Below, one piece after another: positions 22,973 to 34,338 of a stretch of 64,000 nt of DNA (position 1 is the stretch's first letter; every line of letters starts with the position of its first letter). Position numbers and translations under genes: made by a program. The notes under the pieces are model-generated. The model had not been told where the DNA came from and searched no databases. It saw only the letters and a program-made list of their open reading frames with translations. The stretch lies in the NCBI GenBank assembly GCA_032629725.1, contig JAFEVB010000015.1, forward strand, positions 1,798,001-1,862,000. The letters run 5' to 3'. Origin of the DNA: Gremmenia infestans (taxonomy: Eukaryota; Ascomycota; Leotiomycetes; Helotiales; Hamatocanthoscyphaceae).

Positions 22973-24084
22973 TCAATAAAACGACTCAACCATAGTATCT
23001 TTATGCGTCGTATTGATCGCCCCCGCGCCCTGCCCCTCCCCAAGTCTAAACACGCTCTCCACAACACTCAACTCCGTCGCCGTCGTATCCAGTCCCGTCA
23101 CCGCCAGCCAGTCATTAACCACCATGCCGGCGCCCACCACACTACTGCCACGGTTCACACTACCGGCTACCAGCGGTACCTGCAGCAGACTACTCAGCTC
23201 GTCCTGGTCCTGGATGCTGGTCTTGGGATGCACGATGCCGCCTTGGTTCGAGAGCGCCATGTACGAGCCTACGAGCACGTTGTCCGCGATGGTCTGGCGA
23301 AATACTTCGACGCCTAGCACGTCGGCGATGATCTCTTCGGTTTCGCGCTCCAGGTCGGGGTGCACGAGCGCGACGTGGTCGTTGGATACGATTACGTTGC
23401 CGAGTGCTGAGAGGCGTTCTTCTATTCTCTGTTTTCCCATCGTCTGTCAATTGATCTTCTTTTGCACCGGCTTAAACATATGAGGCAAGGGAGAGCATGT
23501 GCATACCTGTATCTTAACACCGTCCGGTAAACTATTCCGCAGATGCTGTAGTTCTTGATCCGTTGTGCTGGTTGGTACTAATAGACCTTTCTTGTTCCTA
23601 CCCCAAGTATTCGAATCAGTATTTGTCCTTTTCCTTATCCCTAAACATCATCCTATTTCTCTCTCCTCTCCTCCCAGCCCAAACTCTTTCCTCGCATAGA
23701 ATCTAGAAAGAAGGAAAACCAGGACAAGAACATACCCAGCAGTCAACCGTCCAATAATCCTCGTCCCTGCAATCGTGCAATGCGTAATCGGAATCACATC
23801 TGCCAGCTCAGCCTCAAACACACTGTAGAAGTTCTCGCTCGCGCCAACAGCCACCAGCGCATATGAATTCGTGAGGGTTGCGAAGACTCCGACTCTATTC
23901 CACGACACGATTTGTTAGCTAGGCTGTCATCTATACATACACACACGCACATACACACATGTATACATACATATATACATACATGCATACATGCCTTCAT
24001 ACGCATTGCTTCGGATGGCAAGGAGGGGAGGGGAGGTGGGGTAACAAACTCATTGCTATTCTCAAACTGTGCTCGGACCGCCAT
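22973..24084 (-). CDS. TIF6: Eukaryotic translation initiation factor 6
   Basis: Exons on the minus strand are 24084-24050, 23894-23736, 23597-23507 and 23443-22973, giving 251 residues, close to the usual 245. It binds the 60S subunit, is needed for 60S biogenesis in the nucleolus, and keeps 60S from joining 40S until it is released by Efl1/Sdo1. The protein starts 'MAVRAQFENSNEVGVFATL' with the conserved 'TNSYALVAVG', 'PITHCTIAGTRIIGRLTAGN' and 'LSNQGGIVHPKTSIQDQDEL' blocks of the five-fold pentein repeat, and the C-terminal tail is the usual variable part. Residue 12 is split by the first intron (GA|A), which is placed between 'NSN' and 'VGVF'. Intron 1 contains a CA/TA microsatellite. Identification is secure; exon borders agree with the family sequence. 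Confidence 0.97.
23930..23995 (+). repeat. CA/TACA microsatellite in TIF6 intron 1
   Basis: An imperfect run of 'cacacgcacatacacacatg' and 'tatacatacatatatacata' units lies within the 155-nt first intron. Confidence 0.85.
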
Positions 24085-25032
24085 CTCTGCTGAATCTCTC
24101 TTTCTTCTTGACTTCAAGTGTAATTCCCCTTATGGAATGTAAATAAAAACTAGAGTCAAAGGAAGGAGTGACTTGTTCTTGCTGTGCGTTTGCTTTGAAT
24201 TGTGTCGGCAGCTTTTTCGCGCAAGCTTCTTCTTCTTAACCTTCAGAGAAGCGAATATCGCGGGGGCGCTAGCAGGGGTCCGGTCGAGAGAGTGACTCAG
24301 GCCTACCTAATGCGAGAGAGAGGTGGCGCAGAGAAGAGGCTGTATCGAGTGAGTCGAAATATGACTGGTTCTATGGTGAAGATTAGAATATGAGGGAGAG
24401 TGAGTCGATTATCGTAATGGGAAGGCCATTGTGTGGAAAGGATGGGATGGGCTGCTTTTCGTACCTGCATCTGCATGGAGGGGTTTTCAAGAGGCGAATT
24501 CGAATTTATTGCAAAGGGGAGGGAAATGCGAATTATCTGTGTACCTTAGAAATATCTAGATGGGTTCTTGATTGAGTTCTGGCCTTTTTGTTTCGGATTT
24601 GAGTATAATTACATTACAATAACTCTGTTTTTTACAAATCGCCTGGAAGCAAAAATCCCCGTAATACCTTGATCGCAGCGAAATAAACTGAACTGAAAGC
24701 AATTCACTCCACCTCACTCCAATATTAGTATAAAATGCAATTCAGCCTAATCATTGCTTGCATTGACACAACCTATCTCCAATAATGCGTAACGCCGCCT
24801 CGACTCCATGAGGACATGAGTGCCGCTACACGCAGGAACAAAAGAAACAATATACAATACAGGTTGATGCATTCAACGAATGCCCGAAATGACCATTCCC
24901 CAAAAGTGCTCGCGTGTCCCATGCATGTGATGTGTAACACCATCAAAATATAGAAACAAATGGAAAGAGAAAACTTTTATACAATCATCAACCATCATTC
25001 CTCCCATCCCACGCCTTAATCTCATCAGACCC
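24085..25032. other. Intergenic region upstream of TIF6
   Basis: No gene is seen. It is the TIF6 promoter followed by the AT-rich 3' region of the next minus-strand gene. Confidence 0.45.
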
Positions 25033-27743
25033 CTAACGCTCTTGTGAGTAGGGAGGAGGTCTAGGGTACCACTGCCTCCCCGGTTGAGGCGCTGGCTGCT
25101 GTGGAGGTGCAGGTCTTAGTTCCCTAAATTGACCTTGCGGTGGGCCCGGAGGCACAACAGCACGCGGAGAGCCGTACGGTGCGTTTACAGGCGTGAAGGA
25201 GGAAAAGTAGGTAGCTGGCGGCGCTTGTGGCATTGGTGGATAGCGAGGAGCAGGTGGCCCCCAACTGTTGCGATGGGCGTGATATGCTTGCGGAGGTGCG
25301 GGTGCAATAGGCCCACGGCTTTCGGCAAGGTCGGCGAGTGCCGTGAGCTTCTCTGTACGGGGTGGAGGCGGAGGCGGAGGAGGAAGAGGAGCTGGGACCG
25401 TTTGACGGGGAGAGTATGGGGTTCGGTATGTGGTATCGCGAACCGGATCATATCCGTGGGACCGAGTAGATGGTGGAGGTGGTGCGGGTGGTGCGGGTGG
25501 TGTGATGGTAGCCGCTTTGATAGCCTCCAGCCTCTTAAGTTCTGCTGCCTCGTTGACGGCCGCGATAAGATCGGAATTAATGACTTGGGGGACTGGCTCA
25601 GGCTGGACAGACTCCTCCTTCTTCACAATAACCGGTCTTGGTTCTGGACGGTCCAGTGCACCTATTCCAGCCAGTACAGACGACATCTTGAATCTGGGCA
25701 TGATTTCTTCCCACTCCTCCTTGCTCCTCAGAATCCATTCGGATCGGGAAGTGAGGAAAACATGCTTGTCTTCATCCAGGTCATCGGCGGTCCTTGCAGT
25801 CTCTTCGATCAAGACGGTTGGCTCCGTATGTGAAAGGTCTTCCGCCCAATTTGTGGGTGCGCTAAAGGGCGCGTTCTCGCACTCATCGTAGTCTGGATTG
25901 ACTGATTGTGGTAGCGGCATGCCATACATTGGATGAAGTTTGAAAGCTCGAACCATCTCCTGATCGAGATCTTCCTTCTTGTTCTTTGCCGAATTGTACC
26001 CGCTGGCATTTTGATCCCAGTGAGCCTTCTTCGGGTTAGGATCAACGTCCATGCCCAGGTAAGTCTGGTCATTTTTGTTGGTTTTTCGGTATACATGCTT
26101 GCGGATACCAATCTCATATTCTTCAAAGACCACGGGCATGTCTGAAACGATCCTGTTCTGTGGTATGTCACCATTGCGAGGAATAGGTTTCTTAGGGACT
26201 TTGACCCCATATTGATCAGTCGGTTGCTCTTCTCCGTTGGACTCCGTCTCATCAGTTTCGGTGTCATCTCCTGAAACCTCCGCAGGCGTTGGTGCGGCAG
26301 ATACTAAGTCAGGGAGCGCGTTCGGCACTTCCAATACTTCTGCCTGGGGTTGGTAGAGTGCGCTACCCTTAGTATTTCTGATCTTCCTCCCCTTGTCACC
26401 AATGGCAGCCTTCTTCATCTTTGAGATGAAGCCTTCCTGCTGCTGCTTAGTCATAGACAGCCAATGATCCGCTGGATGTTGCTCCAGTAAGTTTTTAATC
26501 TCATGGTGTTGAAGGTCCTCAAACTGGTCAGGATCTTTGATATCCGCAAAAGTCTAAGCATGTTAGCGAGATCCAAAGATGGTGGGCCGGCAATATTTAC
26601 ATAATTGTATGGAGTAGCAATCGAATGTATCATTGGAGTTGGCCGTGGAATTCTTTTCACAACCTTTCCCACCTCCTATATAATGTTAGCTCAGTCCACT
26701 GTCAAAAGCCAAGTCACTTACACCACGATACAATGGAGTCTCATCTATGGTACTTGAGTTCGCCCACTGTCGATAAATGTGGTCAACCTTCTCCATGATC
26801 TTCGCCTCGATCCGCTCTTCTACTTCCTCTATGGCAGCCTGACGTACTAGTTAGATCTGAAAGACTCAGGCAAGGGTTGGCAACTTACTTCATATTGGCT
26901 CCCCGCATACTCTTTATTCTTGTCTCTCAAACCAATCAGATAGGCTTCCTTCAATTCATATTCTCCCATTAGCTGCTTGCGTCTGTTTTTGTATACATCA
27001 TTCAACGCTTCAGTAGTCGTATTGTATTCCTCGAAATTCTTGTGATAATTGGGGTCGAATTTAGCAGCTTCCAATGCCTTTTCTGCTATTGATATCAAGG
27101 CAGCCTTTTGATAGAAGGCAACCTGTTTGAACTGGTGTTTGAGTGCGGCTCGGCGATGGTAAAGCGCCTGGATCCGAGCATTGTCTGACTTCTTGACCCG
27201 ATGACCACCCCTGCCTCGAAGAGCTTTGGGTGCAGATGGTGAAGACTCAGTAGCCGGCGCACTTCTTGGACCAACACCGGATCCTCCACGCCCCCCTCTA
27301 GCGCCACGGTATCCCCATCCCCATCTTCCACGCCCACCTCGCCGGCCCCGAAACCCACCTCTAGTGGATTTTGGGGTGGCTGGTGATTCTTGGATGGGTT
27401 CATCTTCATCAGTGCCAGTAGTACTAGGCGCGTCAACAATGACAGATGGGACTTCCAAAGTATCTGGACTAATCTCTTCTTCTTCTTCTGGGGTTTTGGG
27501 GGCTACAAGTGAGGACTTCCGGGTTCTCTTGGCGGGAGGCGGCATTGGTTCCCCCTCATCCAGAGAACCTTGAGATGACTGAGTTGAAGTCTTGGATCCA
27601 GATGGCGACGAATCAGGATTATTTATTTCCGATACTTTGCGCTTTGAGGATCTGGTTCCGTAGGTTGGTGTTCTGGTTTCGCGGCTCTCCTGGTGCCCAG
27701 TACCAAAAGTCTCGTGACGAGTCCGACGCAGTTCTGGGGCCAT
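25033..27743 (-). CDS. RG-rich and proline-rich nuclear-type protein, unknown role
   Basis: Exons on the minus strand are 27743-26889, 26838-26722, 26675-26601 and 26553-25033, all joined in phase 0, giving 855 residues. Order of parts: Ser/Glu-rich start with basic clusters ('SSKRK', 'PPAKRTRK'), an RGG-type stretch at about residues 127-165 ('RGGFRGRRGGRGRWGWGYRG'), a charged helical region at about 190-300 with 'YHRRAALKHQFKQVAFYQKA' and 'YKNRRKQLMGEYELKEAYLI', a short 'FADIKDPDQFEDLQHHEIKN' block, and a proline-rich tail from about residue 665. The helical part recalls histone-deacetylase-complex subunits of the Sds3 type in feel only; I cannot assign it. RGG tracts usually bind RNA or nucleic acid. 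The good phase-0 splice sites (GTAAGT twice) support the model. Confidence 0.8.
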
Positions 27744-30517
27744 CGCGACAACAGCGCAGGACGCTTGCGAGGAGCTGTAAAATATTAAAGAAGTCTATGA
27801 TACAAGTAAAAGGCTACACAGATCAGACGGATGAGGGTTGACAAGCAGTTGTTGGAGTGGTGGTGGTTTGATGAAGTCTGCTTAGGTGGTTGGAAAAGGT
27901 GTAAGACGGACGACCTAAGTCCAGTATCGATGGAAAACGCGAGGTCTGGGTGATATTTTGACCATCAAATAATCCGCACCTTTTCGGGAAGATCTTTGTC
28001 TCGACTGTCCGAGGCTGGGCGAATTGATCTCAATGGTGGTAGTAGGAAAAGTCGATGATAGTAAGAAAACGCATTGATTGAGAGAACCCGACTACTACTC
28101 GCTTACAAGGCCAAGTACGTGTCGTTGTGATTGGCTGAAATCACCGACAGTCCGGATTCAAATCCTTGCAGTCGACAACCTCCGTATATTGGGAGAGCGC
28201 AAGGGGGAGCAAGAGGAAGAGGGCAAAGGGAGTTGAGAGGCGGTTGATGAATGGAACTGATTCGAATCGCAGGACTTTGTGAAGTTGCTGCTGCTGGTGA
28301 ATACTTGATCCTGCTGAAGTCTCTCCGAATTTTAGATTAAACCAAAGGCACGTGACTGGACCAACAAGTCATTTTTATTTAGCATCTCTAATGAAGTGAA
28401 GGATTTTAGGAATCGGGTGCAAAAGGCCAAAGGGCCATCGAGAAGGGATGCATGCCTGACCTGTGTGAATTTGAAAAGCTGTACTTACAGGTGTGATTCT
28501 CTCAGTGTTTCGGGTTGTGTTGTGATTTACGTGTATACTGTAACAGGTCAGTCAAAACTAATCCTAGGTAGAGGCGGGCTCAAGAAGAGTATCTGCTTAC
28601 TTTGGAGAGATATATCTGTGATAATCGTATCTCGAATGATGACTTTGAATCTTGGAGTGGAGTGCTCTGGCTGTAAAGTCGTCGAGGCGTCTATCTCGGT
28701 CGAAGGAAAGTCCGGAAAAGAGGAAGTGGCTGAGTGGGACCAAATCTATTTAAACAGGGTCTAGAACGCAGGTTCAGGACTTGAAAGGTTGATAGATTCG
28801 GATTTTGACAATGATTCGAAGATCTATGAATTATTCTTGGTGTATGTGTAGGAAGTTGATGGTGAATGAGTTTGAGTTGAATCTGGGGCTCGGCGAGGGG
28901 GCTGGGCGGGTTTGTTTTTTGAATGATGGCACAAAATCGAAAACTCTAGGATAATACCTTTAGTATTCACAAAACACCTAAAGGTCTCACGGACTTTGGT
29001 GATATTGGAATTCTTGGGTGGAATGCGAGTATACGAGTTTGACCGTCAGAGGAGTTTATTGATGGTTGGGAGTCAGGTGGAATGACTGCGAATGCAACGA
29101 TCAGCCGTAGAACATGGATGTTTTCGTTGCTACGCAGACTTGTTATACAAGTTTTTAGTGAATCGGCGAAGTTACAAGGGCCGTTCGGTTTTATTCATGG
29201 GAATACATCACAACAAATGGAAGGTAGCAGTTGTTCCGTATAGTGACGAAACTCCAATGAGCTCACGACATCTACCTTCGTACAGTTCGTGACACTTAAG
29301 GCTCGCAAACTTGGTTGAACTTCCACCACAATTAATATTAAGATTACTCTGTCTAATAGAATAGACTAAATAGGTGATTAAAAACCATGGCGCTTCTTCT
29401 AAATTATATTAAAAGGGTGTTGTTGTGATAATTTAATTTTTGGAACTTTAATGGGAAAATATTACACAAGCTCGCCATGAAATTTTAATAACTTATGCAC
29501 CACCTAATCAAAATCAATATGTAAAGATTTCATATTGTTAGGTAGCTTCTTATGCATCTATTTGGTTAATTTAGATGATCCTGTAATTGTATCATGGTAG
29601 TTGTATTTGCCTCGCAAGAGGGAGACTTGTTTATTCGCATCTCATGCGAGTCTCCCTGAATAAAATCTACTCATCCATCTTCCAATATACACAAAGTGGC
29701 CAACCCCTCTATGAACATGTTCGAAAATCCAGCAAGACGGCTAACTGTGCTGCGCTCACATTATAACAATGCATGTGCAGCAGATAACGTACATTCTAGA
29801 TTAGCTTCCTAATTCGGCAGGTTCGCGAGACTACAGAAGCCATATAACCTCAAGGATTACACGTATATTATACTTCCCTTCCTTCCTTCCACCCCAAAGT
29901 CTCGACGTTTGCAAAATATTTTAGATATCAAATAAGTTCTAGTACTCCTTAAGTGACTGGTCGATTGCTACAATTTAAGTAAGCTTTCTCACGGATCCAA
30001 TCCACTCTGGTCTCTCGTCCGGAAACCAAAGAGTTCCTCTGCCGTATTCATGTTTTGAAGTTGCGGTGTTAATGCGGTACATATTAGACAGACAAGGCTG
30101 GAGAAATGCAAATGTTATGTAGAACCACAAGTAGATCACAAGGAAGCAGAGCATTACATTGTTGTATCATCGTATTCTCGTTACTTTGGGGAATATGCAT
30201 TCCATGTATCCAGCAGTCGATGATACCCATCCATGCAATACCTGAGATGGAGTGAGAAGTTACCCACAAAACACGCCTTCCTTTCCACGATATGGGAATC
30301 ATGCACAAGAATGATCCACCCAAGGAGAAGCAACCTGTTTACGACTTTAGCAATCTAGAGATTTGCCTTCACAGATCCCAAAGATTTGAGCTGTTTGGGA
30401 TATGGTTAATTCACGGCTCTCTTGCGCTCCTGCAATTCCACTCCTCTCGTTTTAAATTGGTAGGTATTCTGCGCTGAAAATGATTGCGAGACGAAAGAAA
30501 AACGCCAAAAATGTCAA
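27744..30517. other. 2.8 kb intergenic region with AT-rich segment
   Basis: No gene is supported. CACGTG occurs at 28349-28354. Between about 29300 and 29600 the DNA becomes notably AT-rich, with TTAATT-like words and no long frame, then returns to average. It separates the RG-rich gene promoter from the RAD23 3' end. Confidence 0.5.
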
Positions 30518-32072
30518 TCATTCGTCATCTTCTGGTTGGTCGAAGAGGAAGTTGGCAGCAAGCTCTTCATTCTTGTCGCAGGCAAAGTATGCTTGAATGG
30601 CTTGGTCGCGAGGAAACCCCAGACGACATAACTGACTTGTGTGTTAGACTTCAAACTGTAGCTTGGGTATCATAAACTTACGCGCTCAATAGCCTCACGC
30701 TCCTCCTCAGTCACCTGGACGGCTTGGGCTCCTGGTGGAAGTGGAGCATCATTCTCGCCATCTTCGCTCAAGAGTTGCAAGAATTGTTCGGGATGTTGAC
30801 CGATTAATGCGGCGAGTTGTGGATTACCAGCACCGACTTGTTGTAAGATGGGCTCAAGCATTTGTGGCTGTTGCTGGACAACTTGTCTGAGTTGCTGAAA
30901 TTGTGGGTTGTTTCGGAGGAAGTCGAGATTCCCCAATCCTCCAGCTGCTCCAGCGCCAGCTCCAGCACCGGCAAGGAGACTAGCGGCTCCTGCTGCTGAC
31001 GCTCCACCACGAGCCGCACCAGCACCACCACGTCCTCCCGCACCCGCCTGAGCAGCGGCCTCGAACAAATTTATTGGCTCATCGCCACCTTCAGCTCCAA
31101 GATTCGCAGCAGCTGGGATAGGAGAAGAGGCTGCTTCAGCCGGGGCAGCAGCTCGTTGTTCTTGTTGGAGGTTCTCGGGGATACCCTAAGGTCGAAGTCA
31201 GTACTTTGGAACTTTGGAGGGGTACTTATTGCCTACAGTCAAGAGATATTCAATAGCACGCTCGGAGTTGTAGAAGGCAGCTCGCATAGCCAAATCGATT
31301 TGCGATCTCTCGAAGCCCATACTCTCCATCTCAGCAATTTGTGCAGCTCGTTCAGCACCCATGGCTAGACCACCTCCAGTGGCTGGAGTCGCAATAGCAT
31401 CAGCAGTCGGGTTAGGACCAGCGGGAGAAGGAGTAGCGGGCACAGCATTCGTAGATGAACTTGCGGCGGGAGCTGGAGCAGCTGGGGGTGCAGGTGTTGA
31501 TGCAATCGGGGGTGCTGGGGTAGAGGGTGCCTTGGAGGGGGTTGACGCAGATGGAACAGCCTTGGGCTATTAAAATTTATTAGAGTCGTCTAGTAAGAGC
31601 ACTTTATCAAACATACCTTAGAGATCATACAAACGATGAACCCCTTCTCTTCGATCTTGTAGTCCTCCACAGTCTTGTCATCTTGTAGGATCTTGCCTAA
31701 ATGGCTGTCAGCATTTGGTTGCCCCTCGGGCTCCGCTCGAGCGCAACAAAACTCACCAGAGTAAATCAGTTTCTGCTGAGGAGCATCCCATCCCTTTTCC
31801 TGGGAGATCTTTTCCTTGACGCTGGAGATCTATTATGTAGCGTATTAGTGGGGTTTGTTAGGCAAAGGCTGTATGAGGTGGCTAAAATCGACGGAAATAA
31901 AATGAATGAAATCTGGGCGCATGAAGCGACATACCAGCTCCGATGGCTCAGCTTCAATAACAAACTTCTGTTGCTTGAGATCCTACATGCGCAAAGCGCC
32001 GTTAGCAAAGTATTCTTCTAGGTGGGGGGGACGAAGGCAAAATGGGCAACTAACCTTGAAGGTTAACTTCAT
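30518..32072 (-). CDS. RAD23: UV excision repair / proteasome shuttle protein Rad23
   Basis: Seven exons on the minus strand (32072-32055, 31982-31935, 31829-31757, 31696-31617, 31566-31237, 31185-30682, 30631-30518) give 388 residues. Domains: ubiquitin-like at 1-77 ('MKLTFKDLKQQKFVIEAEPS' and 'WDAPQQKLIYSGKILQDD'), Pro/Ala/Thr linker, UBA1 at about 140-182 ('MESMGFERSQIDLAMRAAF'), Ala/Gly-rich linker, XPC/Rad4-binding region at about 269-323 ('NPQFQQLRQVVQQQPQMLEP'), UBA2 at about 345-385 ('LCRLGFPRDQAIQAYFACDK'). It carries ubiquitylated cargo to the proteasome through the UBL and stabilises Rad4/XPC in nucleotide excision repair. Exon 1 has only 18 nt and the donor of exon 5 is GTAGGC, a weak site. 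Every join keeps the family sequence, so the model is solid. Confidence 0.97.
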
Positions 32073-32934
32073 GGTGACGGTTTGGACGGCTTAACTGCGG
32101 GCAAGACTGTGACGGCGAGTCTGTTTGGAGGTGCAAGAAGTATCGAAAGACGGAGTCGACGGCGTGGAGAATCTGTGTTGCAGCGGAGGCGGGTGCAAGG
32201 TGGAAGAGCAGAGCTCATGGTTGAATACCTGGAATGAATTACCTACGTTCGTGCACGGACGTCACGCTAGACCATACCCTACACCTAGGCTTCCAGAGCT
32301 GCGTCAACAACAGATGGTCAGCCTCAGCTCAGTCCCTACCACCGTATTATTATACGCCGTCGCCTTGTCTCGCGGGCCGTTCATCTTCCATAAAGACAGC
32401 GGTGTGCTGGCGATCTTGGTCGCAGTGAAGTTAGCACGACAGCGGCAAACGCCATGCAACCCGATGATGATTCGGTGCTTGGTGGAATCATTCTGAGCGC
32501 CACCTTCGCTCCAAAGTGCGGGGTGCTCAGCCGGCTCAGCCTCGCCTTCTCCGTTCTACTACTGTACATGTAAATACAATACTGTAGCTATCAACAATCT
32601 ATATGCAAACAAACAGTAGATTGGAAGAGCAAGGAACTTCAATCAATGGTTTCTGCCTCTCGCATGCCGTTTGCTATCATGCAGCCACCCCCTTTTATCT
32701 TCTGCGTCTCCTCATCTCATCTGATCTGGAAACACATCCATTCGTTCTCTTTTCACAAAGCACAAAGCAAGCATCACGTCGAGTCAACTAGACCTTGAGT
32801 ATCTTTCATGTCTTTAAGCACTAAGGTATATCTTCTAAATCAAACGCCGCGCTAATATCAAGTGGTATCTAGCCTGGTAACTCAAGGAAATTCGTTCTGG
32901 CGTCGAGCCATCTCTTTCCCATCATGAAAGTCGT
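32073..32934. other. RAD23 promoter and 3' region of the next gene
   Basis: No gene is seen in these 862 bases. Confidence 0.5.
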
Positions 32935-34338
32935 CTATGCTTCGAGGGCTTCCCCAACCATCCCCAACCCCGTTTGGGCCCTTTTCCGGGACTGGTACCC
33001 ACTGAGACTATTTCTCGAGCCTCCATTCAAGACGAAATCCGGAATCGGAGGAGTGAGTGACCTCTCTCTCTTGTTCTCCTCTAATCCTTCTAGCTCCTGG
33101 CGTTCTATAGCATTTCGGATGCTATCCAAGCTACCACTATGCACCAAAGGACTCGAAGGAAGACTTCCGCTGCGCATTCGATGAACGGAGCGGATACTGA
33201 TCCGGTCTGAAAGTAATTGTCCAGCATTGGGGGCAACAATGACCATTGTCCCTGGAGTCATAGTCGGAGGTGGGTCTGGTGAATCTGTTCGGAACAAAGG
33301 ATGGATATGAGCTTCACTCCGGCTTTCAATCGGACTCGACGTTCTCGAATTCCTATTCCGTTCTGTGTAATTAGGACTGTAGCTACGACTTCTCCTTCGG
33401 ATTTTCGGTGGCTCTAGGTCAAGAGGAAACCCAGGACTCGCACTTCTGCTGGTGGTTGGACTTGCTGGGATTGTTTCGAGAAATCTTTGGGCTGATGGAG
33501 ACGCTGATTCTACAGCTTGCCGCGCCGAAAGATCGACCGACGAAGTATCCCACGAATCGAAACCATCATCCATGAAAGCGTCTCGTTGGCTCGACTCAAT
33601 TGACGTTGTGCGATGTGAGGGCTTGTGGTTGGTTTGGATGAGCTTGGTCTTGGAAGTGATCGGTCGCACCACCTGCGATATCGAAGACCGCATCGAGGAC
33701 ATCTCGTCTGAACCGGATCGTGGACGCCTCGACTCCATCGAAAATTCTCCTCGATGATCAATACTTCCTTCCATACTTGGTGGTTGTGGTCTGGGTGTCG
33801 CCTGCATTTGCGGAAACGTATGTGACATAGATGCACGATATCTCTGGATCTGCTGTTGGAAGTCTCTCCTCTGGAATATGACCATGCAGATCACAAATAG
33901 TCCCTCGGACAGTAAGGATACTGCCCACACTACAAACACACCAGTCACCAGGTCGTTTGAAGGGCCGCTGATGATTTTTGGAGGTCTGTCACCAACTCTG
34001 CTCCTCATTATCACCAGTACCACTGACGATGCAACAGCAGACAAGACGCCAAAACCTCCAGCGAATCCGGCTAATAGGTACGTATGCAGTCGTCCATGGC
34101 CAAAGTCCTGGATATGAGACCCACTGCGATACTGAATTTGCCTCCCCAACAGCATCAATAGCAGAGCCACAGTGATTCCGCTCAATCCAGACGAAACGAT
34201 AGCCACAACATTCACTCTGACGGGCGAGTTATTCTGGTTCAAGGAGACGGCGAAAATTATGTCGAAAGTCAACATTACAATTGCACTCGACACTGCCCAT
34301 GCGCCAAGCCCCAGGGACAACGCACGCGGGACTCCCAT
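32935..34338 (-). CDS. Four-helix membrane protein with long cytosolic tail
   Basis: A single exon encodes 467 residues from an ATG. Four hydrophobic segments lie at about residues 11-31, 43-64, 87-110 and 130-154. The remaining 310 residues are hydrophilic, rich in Ser, Arg and Pro, with many SP/TP and RRxS-like sites ('ASPSAQRFLETIPASPTTSR'), suggesting a phosphorylated cytosolic tail. I do not recognise a named family; small MARVEL-like or SUR7-like proteins share the four-helix plan, but the diagnostic motifs are not seen. A TATAAA-like element lies about 80 bases upstream. The intron-free, well-composed frame supports a real gene. Confidence 0.8.
   Translation of the reverse strand: MGVPRALSLGLGAWAVSSAIVMLTFDIIFAVSLNQNNSPVRVNVVAIVSSGLSGITVALLLMLLGRQIQYRSGSHIQDFGHGRLHTYLLAGFAGGFGVLSAVASSVVLVIMRSRVGDRPPKIISGPSNDLVTGVFVVWAVSLLSEGLFVICMVIFQRRDFQQQIQRYRASMSHTFPQMQATPRPQPPSMEGSIDHRGEFSMESRRPRSGSDEMSSMRSSISQVVRPITSKTKLIQTNHKPSHRTTSIESSQRDAFMDDGFDSWDTSSVDLSARQAVESASPSAQRFLETIPASPTTSRSASPGFPLDLEPPKIRRRSRSYSPNYTERNRNSRTSSPIESRSEAHIHPLFRTDSPDPPPTMTPGTMVIVAPNAGQLLSDRISIRSVHRMRSGSLPSSPLVHSGSLDSIRNAIERQELEGLEENKRERSLTPPIPDFVLNGGSRNSLSGYQSRKRAQTGLGMVGEALEA

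Noticed and set aside
28130..28165. tRNA-like B box 'ggattcaaatcc'
   Set aside because: No paired T stem, acceptor stem or convincing A box around it.
28396..28764. 122-residue plus-strand frame
   Set aside because: No ATG start that stays open, no splice support and no family features.
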